A stretch of DNA of 64,000 nt, taken from contig NZ_JSYL01000009.1 of NCBI RefSeq assembly GCF_000812865.1, forward strand, positions 1-64,000. The letters run 5' to 3'. The translations under genes and the position numbers were made by a program. This DNA comes from Kaistella jeonii (GTDB taxonomy: Bacteria > Bacteroidota > Bacteroidia > Flavobacteriales > Weeksellaceae). Under the pieces are notes generated by a model that did no database searches, had not been told where the DNA came from, and saw only the letters and a program-made list of their open reading frames with translations. Shown here one piece after another: positions 7,884 through 16,141 of the stretch (position 1 is the stretch's first letter; every line of letters starts with the position of its first letter).

Positions 7884-8636
7884 ATGACAATCATTATATT
7901 CATCATCGTTCTCTGGTATTCCGGACTGTTTTTCCAGACGTTTTTCCTACACCGTTACGCGGCGCATCAATCTTTTAAAATGTCGAAATTCGGCGAAAAA
8001 CTGTGTTTCATTCTAACTTGGGTAACGCAGGGATCAAACTATCTTTCCGCTTACGGATACGGCGTAATGCACAGAATGCACCACGCTTTTGCAGACACCG
8101 AAAAAGATCCGCATTCCCCGAAATACGACGATAATTTATTTTCAATGATGTGGCGTACGAAAAAAATCTACGCTGATATCAATAGTCAGAAAGCAATTAT
8201 CGAAGAAAAATTCACGAAGAATGTTCCTCAATGGGAAGGTTTTGACAAGTTCGCAAGTTCCTGGGTTTCCCGAATTGGTTGGGCGGTTGCTTATACCGCA
8301 TTTTTCTACTTTTTCGCAACTGCTTGGTGGCAATGGCTTTTGCTTCCGGTTGCTTACATGATGGCGCCGATCCATGGCGTGATCATCAATTGGTTTGCAC
8401 ACATTTATGGTTATACGAACTTCAAAGTTTCTGACACCTCGAAAAACCTGTTGAAGTTCGATTGGTTAATGATGGGTGAAGCTTATCACAATAATCACCA
8501 CAAACACGGTGGAAGAGCTAATTTCGGTGGCGTAAGATGGCACGAAATGGATGTTACCTATCAGATCATGATTTTGCTGGACAAAATGAAACTGATCAGA
8601 TTGAATCCAGTTGAGGTCGTAAGAAGAGAGCATTAA
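7884..8636 (+). CDS. Acyl-CoA desaturase (membrane fatty acid desaturase)
   Basis: 250 residues, mostly membrane helices, with the three histidine boxes of the family: H23-RYAA-H28, HRMHHAF and AYHNNHHKHG. These bind the di-iron centre that introduces a cis double bond into fatty acyl chains, which adjusts membrane fluidity. The start is the only ATG near the -7 box. Followed by a strong terminator. Electron donor genes are not adjacent. Confidence 0.87.
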   Translation: MTIIIFIIVLWYSGLFFQTFFLHRYAAHQSFKMSKFGEKLCFILTWVTQGSNYLSAYGYGVMHRMHHAFADTEKDPHSPKYDDNLFSMMWRTKKIYADINSQKAIIEEKFTKNVPQWEGFDKFASSWVSRIGWAVAYTAFFYFFATAWWQWLLLPVAYMMAPIHGVIINWFAHIYGYTNFKVSDTSKNLLKFDWLMMGEAYHNNHHKHGGRANFGGVRWHEMDVTYQIMILLDKMKLIRLNPVEVVRREH

Positions 8637-8643
8637 AAATTAC

Positions 8644-8680
8644 AAACCGTTTCGTCATTATTGGCGAGACGGTTTTTTTT
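8644..8680 (+). terminator. Terminator of the desaturase gene
   Basis: AACCGTTTCGTC (8645-8656) pairs, with G-T wobbles, with GGCGAGACGGTT (8663-8674), followed by a run of T. Confidence 0.85.
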
Positions 8681-8850
8681 GTTTCTCATTTTAATGTTTA
8701 CATCCAATTCTAAAATCTAAATCTCCTCCGTTAATCTAAATTGGAATAAATTATTAAAATTTATGACTCCATTTTAAATAAAATGAAACTTTTTCTGTTC
8801 TAAACCAATAGCTTTTCGTCTCATCGCAGGTATTTTAAACTGCCGTTTAA

Positions 8851-8858
8851 TACCTTTG
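8851..8858 (+). promoter_or_regulatory. -7 box of the threonine synthase gene
   Basis: TACCTTTG fits TAnnTTTG, 23 nt before ATG at 8882. Confidence 0.5.
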
Positions 8859-8881
8859 AATAATGAAATAATATTTGTGTC

Positions 8882-10069
8882 ATGTTAAAAACCCTCAATT
8901 CCACCAATTCTCTTTTTGAAAATCTACAATGTCCTGCTTGCGGGGAATTCCACTCGGGGAGCGTCATACAAACAGTCTGTAATCAATGCAGTTCTACTCT
9001 ATTTGCAAATTATAAAATTGTGCGGGGCGTTGGTAGTGATATTTTCGACCAGAATGATTCCAGCATGTGGAAATACAGCAGTGTTCTACCCGTAAAAAAT
9101 TCTAAAAATATTATTTCTCTGGGGGAAGGTCAAACTCCACTTTTGAAATTCTCAAATTTAAAGCATAAGGAAAACCGACCGATTTTTTGGAAAGACGAAT
9201 CCGGAAACCCCACCGGTTCCTTCAAAGCACGCGGAATTAGCGCGGCATTATCAAAAGCAAAAGAACTGGGAGTTAGTGATGTTTCCATTCCGACTGCGGG
9301 AAATGCAGGTGGAGCTTTAGCAGCGTACTGCGCCAAAGGAAATTTAAATGCGCATGTTTTTATGCCGAGAGATACGCCAAAAATTTTTAAAGATGAATGC
9401 CGACTTTATGGTGCCGAGTTAATAGAAGTTAATGGCAGTATTTCTGATTGTGGAAAAATGAACGATCAATATTCTCTTAGAAATGGATGGTTTCAAATTT
9501 CTACTTTAAAAGAACCTTATCGAGTGGAAGGAAAAAAAACCATGGGTTATGAGATCGCTGAACAATTCGATTATCAACTTCCGGATGTTTTGCTTTATCC
9601 AACAGGTGGCGGAACGGGAATTGTGGGCATCTGGAAAGCTTTTGATGAAATGCAAAAAATGGGCTGGATCGGGAGTGAACGACCGAGATTGGTCGCAGTT
9701 CAATCTACAAGTTGCGACGGTATTACACAGGCTTTTCTGAATAAAAATATGGATTCTGAAGCGATCGATAATGGATTCACTATTGCCAACGGACTTCGGG
9801 TTCCAAAACCTTATGCATCAAAAATAATTTTGCAAATTTTACGCGAAAGTAAAGGAACGGCTTTAAGCATCAATGATCATCTTATTGAAAAAGCTTTGAA
9901 GGAAATTGCCTTAAGAGAAGGGATTTTAGCCGCGCCGGAAGGTGCAGCGCTTTGGGAAGCTTACAAACAGCTTTGCGATAAGAACTGGATCTTACCAGAC
10001 GAAATAGTTTTATTTCTAAATACCGGTAGTGGTTACAAATATTTAGAAAACCTTACAATTGAAAGTTAG
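8882..10069 (+). CDS. thrC: Threonine synthase family PLP enzyme
   Basis: 395 residues of fold-type II. An N-terminal zinc-ribbon-like region has C17-x2-C20 and C33-x2-C36. Then comes the PLP lysine K115 in GNPTGSFKARG, the phosphate-binding PTAGNAGGALAAYCA and a GGGTG loop. Threonine synthase converts O-phospho-homoserine to threonine. The ribbon-containing branch is typical of Bacteroidetes and archaeal ThrC, but some members are threonine dehydratases or of unknown substrate, and no hom or thrB gene is adjacent, so the assignment rests on family alone. Confidence 0.75.
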   Translation: MLKTLNSTNSLFENLQCPACGEFHSGSVIQTVCNQCSSTLFANYKIVRGVGSDIFDQNDSSMWKYSSVLPVKNSKNIISLGEGQTPLLKFSNLKHKENRPIFWKDESGNPTGSFKARGISAALSKAKELGVSDVSIPTAGNAGGALAAYCAKGNLNAHVFMPRDTPKIFKDECRLYGAELIEVNGSISDCGKMNDQYSLRNGWFQISTLKEPYRVEGKKTMGYEIAEQFDYQLPDVLLYPTGGGTGIVGIWKAFDEMQKMGWIGSERPRLVAVQSTSCDGITQAFLNKNMDSEAIDNGFTIANGLRVPKPYASKIILQILRESKGTALSINDHLIEKALKEIALREGILAAPEGAALWEAYKQLCDKNWILPDEIVLFLNTGSGYKYLENLTIES

Positions 10070-10124
10070 TATTATAACATTTAAGCACTGTATAGACCAG
10101 TATTTTTGATGACGGACCCTTATT

Positions 10125-10892
10125 TTATTTCTCAAGTTGAATTTCCGGTTGCAATTGTTGCACAAAATCAATCAGAAAAGGAAATACAGCCAGATCTTCA
10201 TCAATGATAAATCCGTTGTAGGTTGTAACATCCAAATCGATTTCGCGCGGCGCATTTTTGTTTTCCGTTCTCACTCTTCCCAATAATGCTTCAATTTGTT
10301 TTAAATGCATTTTTAATTCTGACAAACTTTTTTTCGTATTCAGAAGGATTGCTCCATTTAAAAATTCTGGCTGTTCTTCAAATTTTAAAGGTTTCGTTTT
10401 TATAAATGCAGAACGTTGCATGATAAACCCTAATTGTTGCAGATGAACTAAAGCTTTACTAAAATTTTCTTCGGAATTTATATTAGAACCCAACGAAATA
10501 ATTGCAGTATTGTAGCGGTCTGTACCATCAATTTGAACCATCACATTATCTGCAAAACGCAAAGCATTCGGTTTCTCAACCTTCACATTAATTTCCTGCA
10601 CCGCAGAATCTGAAGTTTGGATATGGATATAAATTTTCTCGGCCAAAGCTTCGATGAGATGAAAACTTTTATGATCCACAAAATCAATAACTCCTTTCGT
10701 AATTTTTTTATAATCAACCGCATTTTCAACGTTATCTGTTTTCGAAGCTAATGAAGTATCATATTTAAAAGAAAAAGAGATAATGACATCCTGTAACTTT
10801 TCGGTTTCCCAATCGATGAAGCCGATAAATGCTCGCAGTCGTAGATTTTCTACTCGTACTATGGATAATTTCGGGTTATAGTTTGATCCCAT
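10125..10892 (-). CDS. folBK: Bifunctional dihydroneopterin aldolase / HPPK (FolB-FolK fusion)
   Basis: 255 residues with two domains. Residues about 8-125 are FolB (VRVENLRLRAFIGFIDWETEKLQDV, VDYKKITKGVIDFVDHKSFHLIEALAEKI). Residues about 128-255 are FolK (IISLGSNINSEENF, PEFLNGAILL, LGRVRTENKNAPREIDLDV). FolB cleaves dihydroneopterin and FolK pyrophosphorylates 6-hydroxymethyl-dihydropterin, consecutive steps of folate synthesis. It lies 68 bp behind a FolM-like reductase on the same strand, which supports a pterin operon. Fusion of these two activities is known in other bacteria. Confidence 0.85.
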   Translation of the reverse strand: MGSNYNPKLSIVRVENLRLRAFIGFIDWETEKLQDVIISFSFKYDTSLASKTDNVENAVDYKKITKGVIDFVDHKSFHLIEALAEKIYIHIQTSDSAVQEINVKVEKPNALRFADNVMVQIDGTDRYNTAIISLGSNINSEENFSKALVHLQQLGFIMQRSAFIKTKPLKFEEQPEFLNGAILLNTKKSLSELKMHLKQIEALLGRVRTENKNAPREIDLDVTTYNGFIIDEDLAVFPFLIDFVQQLQPEIQLEK

Positions 10893-10960
10893 ATTTTCTA
10901 AATTAAATTTCTTTTGTCATTGTCTTTAATAGCTAATTCGAACGTCTTCAACTTTATTTT

Positions 10961-11680
10961 TCACACCAAATGGTCGCCACCATCGATATATAAAATCTGT
11001 CCGGTAAAGAAATAACTGTCCAAAATAAATTGAAGCGCTTTTAAAATTTCTTCTAAATTACCAACTGTTTTTAGAGGAATATCCTTGGCTAAATTTAATA
11101 GATAGCTTTCATCTTTTCCTGGTGGTGGAAGAATTAATCCGGGAGCAATCCCGTTTACTCTAATATTTGGCGCCAATTCTACTGCGGAAATTTTGGTAAA
11201 ATCGTTCAATAATTTTTTACTCAAAATATAATCGAGATGAACCGTACTATTTTTAGAGACTTTGGTATCAACAAAATTAATGATATTTCCTTTGCCAAAA
11301 ACTCTCGCGAACGCTTTGGTTAGCAGATAAGCATTCTTAAAATTGATCGTCATTTCTTTATCAAAAAGGTCGCTTCCTTTATCTTCAAAATTTGATGGAA
11401 TAAAATCTGAAGCGCAATTCACTAAAACTTCAATCGTGATCTTTTTCTTTTTTAATTCTTCAAAAATTTGATCAAAATCATTCTCTGTTAAAAAATTAAT
11501 TTGAAGCAGTTCTACTTTTAGATCACCGTAAATCGATTCAATTTCATCTTTTAATTTTTGGGCTTTCTCTTTAGAAGAATTATAATGTAAAACCAAATTA
11601 TAATCTTGCTTGGCCAAATGAATCGCAACCGCTTTTCCGATTCGATCGGAGCTACCGGTTACTAAAGCATAATTTTTCAT
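10961..11680 (-). CDS. SDR family reductase, FolM / pteridine-reductase-like
   Basis: 239 residues, Rossmann fold. NADPH motif TGSSDRIG (9-16), NCASDF, catalytic YxxxK as YILSK, and the end FFTGQILYIDGGDHLV, which closely follows the E. coli FolM ending FVTGRSFPLDGGRHLR. FolM and PTR1 reduce dihydromonapterin or dihydrofolate with NADPH. The adjacent folBK gene makes a pterin substrate likely. A general SDR oxidoreductase remains possible. Confidence 0.72.
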   Translation of the reverse strand: MKNYALVTGSSDRIGKAVAIHLAKQDYNLVLHYNSSKEKAQKLKDEIESIYGDLKVELLQINFLTENDFDQIFEELKKKKITIEVLVNCASDFIPSNFEDKGSDLFDKEMTINFKNAYLLTKAFARVFGKGNIINFVDTKVSKNSTVHLDYILSKKLLNDFTKISAVELAPNIRVNGIAPGLILPPPGKDESYLLNLAKDIPLKTVGNLEEILKALQFILDSYFFTGQILYIDGGDHLV

Positions 11681-11755
11681 ATTTATTTATTTGGGCTAAA
11701 TAATGCTCAAGCTAGATGATATAACTTGAGCACAATAAATTTAATAAAAATTGGT

Positions 11756-12424
11756 CTAAAAACCTTCTTTCACTATAAATTCTTCAGCGATTCCTAAAGT
11801 TTTTAAAAGTCCTTCTACTGCATTCATCATTGGTGGTGGTCCGCAGAGATAATAGTATTTCAAATTATCTTCGGAATATTTCTTAATTAATTGCTCAGAA
11901 ATATATCCGTGTTCATAACCCTCTATTTCTTCTTTTGACAGAACGTTGATGAAATTTTTTCCGAGAAGAGCGTTATAATGAGCTTCTAAAATAATATCTG
12001 CTTTATGTTTATTCGCAAAAATAAGTTTGTTTCCCTCAATTTTATTTTGTTTTTCTAAACTTTTCAAAATGGCTATAAATGGAGTAATTCCGGCACCACC
12101 TGCAATAAAAATCCCAGCACCTTTAAAATAAATATCTCCGAAAGGACTATAAATTAAAACTTCATCTCCCGGTTTAGAAGAAAGCAACTCATTGGTCATT
12201 CCTTTATGTTCGGGATATGTTTTGATGGTAAATTCTATATGATCATCTTCCGGTAAAGAAGTAAAAGTAAAGCAGTTTTTCTTCTCGCTCCATTTGGGTT
12301 TATTAAGAGAAATATCGACCGCTTGTCCTGGAATATAATTTAATCCTTGCGGTTTGTCAAGAACGATGCGTAAAACATCATGGGTAACATGTTCAATCGA
12401 TTTAATTTTGGTTATTTGGGACAT
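11756..12424 (-). CDS. FAD-dependent ferredoxin/flavodoxin reductase-like protein
   Basis: 222 residues of the FNR superfamily: an N-terminal FAD barrel with PGQAVDISL and the RxxS-like segment CFTFTSLP, then an NAD(P) domain with IAGGAGITPFIAIL and the end motif YYYLCGPPPMMNAVEGLL. No iron-sulfur domain is attached. It would pass electrons between NAD(P)H and a separate acceptor. Same strand as the folate genes 75 bp downstream; whether they share a transcript is unclear. Confidence 0.82.
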   Translation of the reverse strand: MSQITKIKSIEHVTHDVLRIVLDKPQGLNYIPGQAVDISLNKPKWSEKKNCFTFTSLPEDDHIEFTIKTYPEHKGMTNELLSSKPGDEVLIYSPFGDIYFKGAGIFIAGGAGITPFIAILKSLEKQNKIEGNKLIFANKHKADIILEAHYNALLGKNFINVLSKEEIEGYEHGYISEQLIKKYSEDNLKYYYLCGPPPMMNAVEGLLKTLGIAEEFIVKEGF

Positions 12425-12534
12425 GATTAATTATTAATGATTATAAATATACGATAAAATTCCTTTTTCACGACCTCATTTTCGAAGTTCTAAAGTCAAG
12501 ATCTGTAATCCGTTTTTTTAACTTGTGATGAGTA

Positions 12535-13008
12535 TTATTTCACGATGATTTTCCCTTTCATCACGAGATGTACCGAACAATAATAATCTGAAGTTTTGTC
12601 TGGAGCAAAAGTCCAGGATTGCCCATTCTGTAGAAGTGGAGATGCCCACAATTTTTTTGTTTCGGTAGCATTGTGTGCAACAATATCTTTGTTGATAAAG
12701 GTTACTTTGTCGCCTTTATTCACGGTAATTATTGCAGGATTAAATTTCATATTTTCTATCGTTACAACATGTGTTTCTGTTTTTAAATTAGCATTTTCTG
12801 TTACAACTGTTTTTGAAGTTGTCGCCGAATCAACTTTTGGTAAACTTGCTATAGAATCTATTTTGCTAACCGGATCGTTTGTCGGCGCTGCAGAGTTATT
12901 ATTTATTGCGGGCATGGTGTCTTTAGATCCCGAATTACAGGCACTTACAATAAGTAAAAAACCCAATGCAAGTGCTGTAAATTTTATTTTATAAACATAT
13001 TTTAACAT
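12535..13008 (-). CDS. Cupredoxin (plastocyanin/azurin-type) lipoprotein
   Basis: 157 residues. Lipobox LLIVSAC with C24 as lipidation site, a low-complexity linker rich in Ser, Thr and Asn, then a cupredoxin domain (about 80-157) with type 1 copper ligands H112 (VAHN), C144, H147 and M150 (YYCSVHLVMKG). It probably carries electrons or buffers copper in the periplasm. The gene starts 2 bp after the stop of the DUF4142 gene and is the second gene of that operon. Confidence 0.85.
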   Translation of the reverse strand: MLKYVYKIKFTALALGFLLIVSACNSGSKDTMPAINNNSAAPTNDPVSKIDSIASLPKVDSATTSKTVVTENANLKTETHVVTIENMKFNPAIITVNKGDKVTFINKDIVAHNATETKKLWASPLLQNGQSWTFAPDKTSDYYCSVHLVMKGKIIVK

Positions 13009-13010
13009 GA

Positions 13011-13568
13011 TTACATTTTGTGTGATTTAAATCCTTTTTGAAGCATTTTTGCATGTTCAAGGTGAGTTTTAAAGATTGGCAATGCTTTTTGTAATAATGC
13101 TTTTAGTTCTGCATTTTGAGATTGCGGGATTAATATATTTTCTACCGCATTCACTGCAAATTCATGATAGGCAACTTCGTTATCTACATAAGCTTCGTCG
13201 AAAGCTTTACCTTTTTTAGCATTCAAAATTGCTTTTTCTTTAACTCCTCCGGCTACTATCGATTTTGAAACATCATTGTTTTTTGGCGTTACTTTCAATT
13301 TTGTAACAAGATCTACTGCCATTTTTATCACCGTACTGTGGTCTGTTTTCATCGTCATAGCAAAGTTTTTTACTGCTTTGTTATTTGATTTTTTTAATGC
13401 AATTTCTGCATATTCTACATCAACCTGGTTTGCTGTTACTGCAACAGATGCAATTTCAGGATCTGTGAGTTGAGGCATTTTTTGATCTTGTGCAGAAACT
13501 GTATTTGAGGATAATAATGCAGTCACAAGTACTGCTCCAGATAAAGCTAAGTTTTTTAGCGTTTTCAT
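13011..13568 (-). CDS. DUF4142 exported protein (ferritin-like helical bundle)
   Basis: 185 residues with a clear signal peptide (MKTLKNLALSGAVLVTALLSSNTVSAQ). The mature part is helical and matches DUF4142 (EYAEIALKKSNNKAVKNFAMTMKTDHSTV; a second conserved block near FKTHLEHAKMLQKGF). DUF4142 proteins are small periplasmic helical bundles related to the ferritin-like clan; function is not established. Being first in an operon with a copper protein suggests a redox or metal-stress role, which is inference. Confidence 0.8.
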   Translation of the reverse strand: MKTLKNLALSGAVLVTALLSSNTVSAQDQKMPQLTDPEIASVAVTANQVDVEYAEIALKKSNNKAVKNFAMTMKTDHSTVIKMAVDLVTKLKVTPKNNDVSKSIVAGGVKEKAILNAKKGKAFDEAYVDNEVAYHEFAVNAVENILIPQSQNAELKALLQKALPIFKTHLEHAKMLQKGFKSHKM

Positions 13569-13784
13569 TTTTTTTGATTTTTGAAATTAATATTATTTTG
13601 ACTTTAGATTTTACTCTATTTTTTTTAATTCATTTTATTTAATCATTCTAATAGATATTAACGTTCCAATTATATAGAGTAGAGTTAAGAAAGAAAGGTT
13701 ACAAAATATTTCACTTTATTTTAAAAATTTTTTACTACCTCTCTAAAATGATTTTGAAATAATGATACCATCACAAATTTTTTC

Positions 13785-13792
13785 TAATTTTG
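13785..13792 (+). promoter_or_regulatory. -7 box of the GAF-domain gene
   Basis: TAATTTTG fits TAnnTTTG. A transcription start near 13797 leaves a leader of about 40 nt before the TTG start at 13838. Confidence 0.5.
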
Positions 13793-13837
13793 CAAACATC
13801 AAATATCTATTTATTAAAAGTTTAACCTTAATATTGA

Positions 13838-16141
13838 TTGGAAAATTTACATCTTAAAATCTCTCCCTTTCAGCTACAACTCTCCTTCCACAAATACTTG
13901 AAAGTATTGGAAGACATTCGTGACCACGATGATGTAGATTTTCGGAGGGATTATGCGGGATCAGTTTTAAAAAAAATAGAAAATATTCCAGAATTTCAGA
14001 ATGGTATCTATGATTTTGGTTTCATTGAGATTCACCAGGAATTAATTCGGCAAGTTTTAGCAGATTTATTTCCAGTTGCTCTAACACACAATGAAATAAA
14101 AGCGGCTAATTTCCCCTTTACAAATGGTACTTTCAATTACACAAAACGTTTTCGTACTATACTGGATGACGCAGGTTTTGATTTTGAAATGAAATACCGC
14201 GCCGTGGAGGAAGATGATTTTTACATCTTTAAATGCAGTATCATTATATTAAAATTTTATAAAAAAGAAATACAATATAATCTCCCACTCTATTATGATA
14301 TCCCAACTGCTGACGGAATTATAAAACATTATAAAACAACGATAAACGGCGATTTTATTGATGTTTATCCTAAGTTAGAAACCACCATACCCACCAATGA
14401 AGAGGTAGATTTTCTCTTGGAAAATTTAGAAGACATTAAACTTTGGAAACAGTTTTTTCCGCCAGAATCCTGGGTTATGAAAGGTTTTACAATCATCACT
14501 TTAATTGATACTACGGCGGAAGTATCTCTTCAAGATTTAAAATCTAAATTATTAAAATTCGATATCGAAAACTTTACAATTGACGACGATTTTACTACCC
14601 TCTTTCGATCTTATTTTAACATTCCAGATTTATTTTTTGGTATAATACCTTTTAATAAAAAAGATAGAAAATTCAAAAGAATTGAAATGTTTCAAAATGT
14701 TCTAAGCAACCATGCTGTTGAATTTCTTGTTGAAATAAGTCAGGTAATTAATCTCGACGATGCTCGTTATCAGCATCTTAATTTTCACAAACATCCTGTT
14801 ATCATATCAGATATTGAAAAATTAGACGAAGAGATAAAAAATAGTGTTGCTTTCCAAATCTTGAAAGCGAATAAGATTCGCAGCTTTATAGTTCTACCTT
14901 TAATATTTAACACCAGACTTATGGCTGCTTTAGAGTTTAATTCTAACTTTAAAAATGCTTTCAGTCAGCTTAAATTAAAGAAAATTGAATTTATTATACC
15001 CTCAATTCTATATACGATTCAGCGATTTCATTTTGAAAGAATAAATCAGTTAGAAGCCATAATTCAACGGGAATATACAGTGATTCAAAAGAGTGTTTAC
15101 TGGAAATTTCAACAGCAAGCAGAAGAGTTTTTTAGTGCAAAAATGGCTAACAAAAACTACAATTTTCAAGAAATTACATTTGAAAATTTAGTTCCGCTTT
15201 ACGGTCAAACCGATATTCAGTCTTCTTCTCAACTAAGAAGTTCTTGTTTAAGTTTAGATCTAAATACTCAAATAATCAGTTTGCGAGAAATCATTTCGAA
15301 AATTTCGGATAAGCTCGTTTCTAAATTTTATATCGAACTCAAAGATTTTGAGGAGGAGATATGTTGTAATTTGAAAGCTGATACAGAACAGCGGTTTCAA
15401 GGCTTTTTAAAACATAAGATTCATCCTTTTTTACGCGAATGTGATTTTCCGGAAATAAATAATTTTCGAACTAATTATTTTTCAAAAATTTTTCTAGAAA
15501 ATGAAATTTTTTATGATGAACGTAAGAAATTGGATGATTCTATCGCAACCACCAATTGTGAGTTAGCAACACTTTTAGATGCAGAACAGATCAAAGCACA
15601 AGAAATTTTCCCACATTATTTTGAGCGTTTCAAGACCGATGGTGTAGAGCATAATCTTTACATAGGCTCTTCAATTAATCCTTCTTTACATTTTGACTCT
15701 AAATACGTTTCAGCGCTCCGAGAATGGCAGCTGAAAACGGTATGTAGTATGGAACAAAAATTTCATAAAATTCAGAAAGATTTGCCAATACCGTTAGAAG
15801 TTACTTCATTAATTATGGCCTATAACAACGAGATAAGCATCCGTTTTAGAATGGATGAGAAACGTTTTGATGTTGATGGAGCTTATAACTCTCGCTATGA
15901 AATTATTAAAAAGCGCATTGAAAAAGCCAACATTAAAGGAACTAAAAATCGGCTCGTAACGCCAAGAAAAATTACGATTGTATATTTTTCTGAAGCCAGC
16001 AAAAATGAATTTTTGCAGTTCCTAAAACCATTGCAAAAAACCGGTATTCTGGAGCAAAAAATTGAAGATTTACAGGTAGAAGATTTACAAGGTATCATTG
16101 GTCTAAGAGCACTTCGGATATCACTGATACTTTCAATTTAA
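13838..16141 (+). CDS. Large GAF-domain-containing cytosolic protein, function unknown
   Basis: 767 residues, no signal peptide or membrane segment. Residues about 285-400 (VLSNHAVEFLVEISQVINLDDARYQH ... IRSFIVLPLIFNTRLMAALEF) resemble a GAF sensor domain. The N- and C-terminal regions are conserved in flavobacteria but unassigned; no cyclase, kinase or GGDEF motif is seen. The start is TTG: an in-frame TGA lies directly upstream and the next in-frame ATG is about 117 codons in. The N-terminal sequence LHLKISPFQLQLSFHKYLKVLE looks conserved. The last codon overlaps the stop of the convergent HD-PycTM gene (shared TTAA). Confidence 0.7.
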   Translation: MENLHLKISPFQLQLSFHKYLKVLEDIRDHDDVDFRRDYAGSVLKKIENIPEFQNGIYDFGFIEIHQELIRQVLADLFPVALTHNEIKAANFPFTNGTFNYTKRFRTILDDAGFDFEMKYRAVEEDDFYIFKCSIIILKFYKKEIQYNLPLYYDIPTADGIIKHYKTTINGDFIDVYPKLETTIPTNEEVDFLLENLEDIKLWKQFFPPESWVMKGFTIITLIDTTAEVSLQDLKSKLLKFDIENFTIDDDFTTLFRSYFNIPDLFFGIIPFNKKDRKFKRIEMFQNVLSNHAVEFLVEISQVINLDDARYQHLNFHKHPVIISDIEKLDEEIKNSVAFQILKANKIRSFIVLPLIFNTRLMAALEFNSNFKNAFSQLKLKKIEFIIPSILYTIQRFHFERINQLEAIIQREYTVIQKSVYWKFQQQAEEFFSAKMANKNYNFQEITFENLVPLYGQTDIQSSSQLRSSCLSLDLNTQIISLREIISKISDKLVSKFYIELKDFEEEICCNLKADTEQRFQGFLKHKIHPFLRECDFPEINNFRTNYFSKIFLENEIFYDERKKLDDSIATTNCELATLLDAEQIKAQEIFPHYFERFKTDGVEHNLYIGSSINPSLHFDSKYVSALREWQLKTVCSMEQKFHKIQKDLPIPLEVTSLIMAYNNEISIRFRMDEKRFDVDGAYNSRYEIIKKRIEKANIKGTKNRLVTPRKITIVYFSEASKNEFLQFLKPLQKTGILEQKIEDLQVEDLQGIIGLRALRISLILSI

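Noticed and set aside
13661-13690. ECF sigma promoter (GGAAC on the minus strand) before the DUF4142 gene
   Set aside because: GGAAC is present but no matching -10 element at 16-17 nt; five bases alone are expected by chance.
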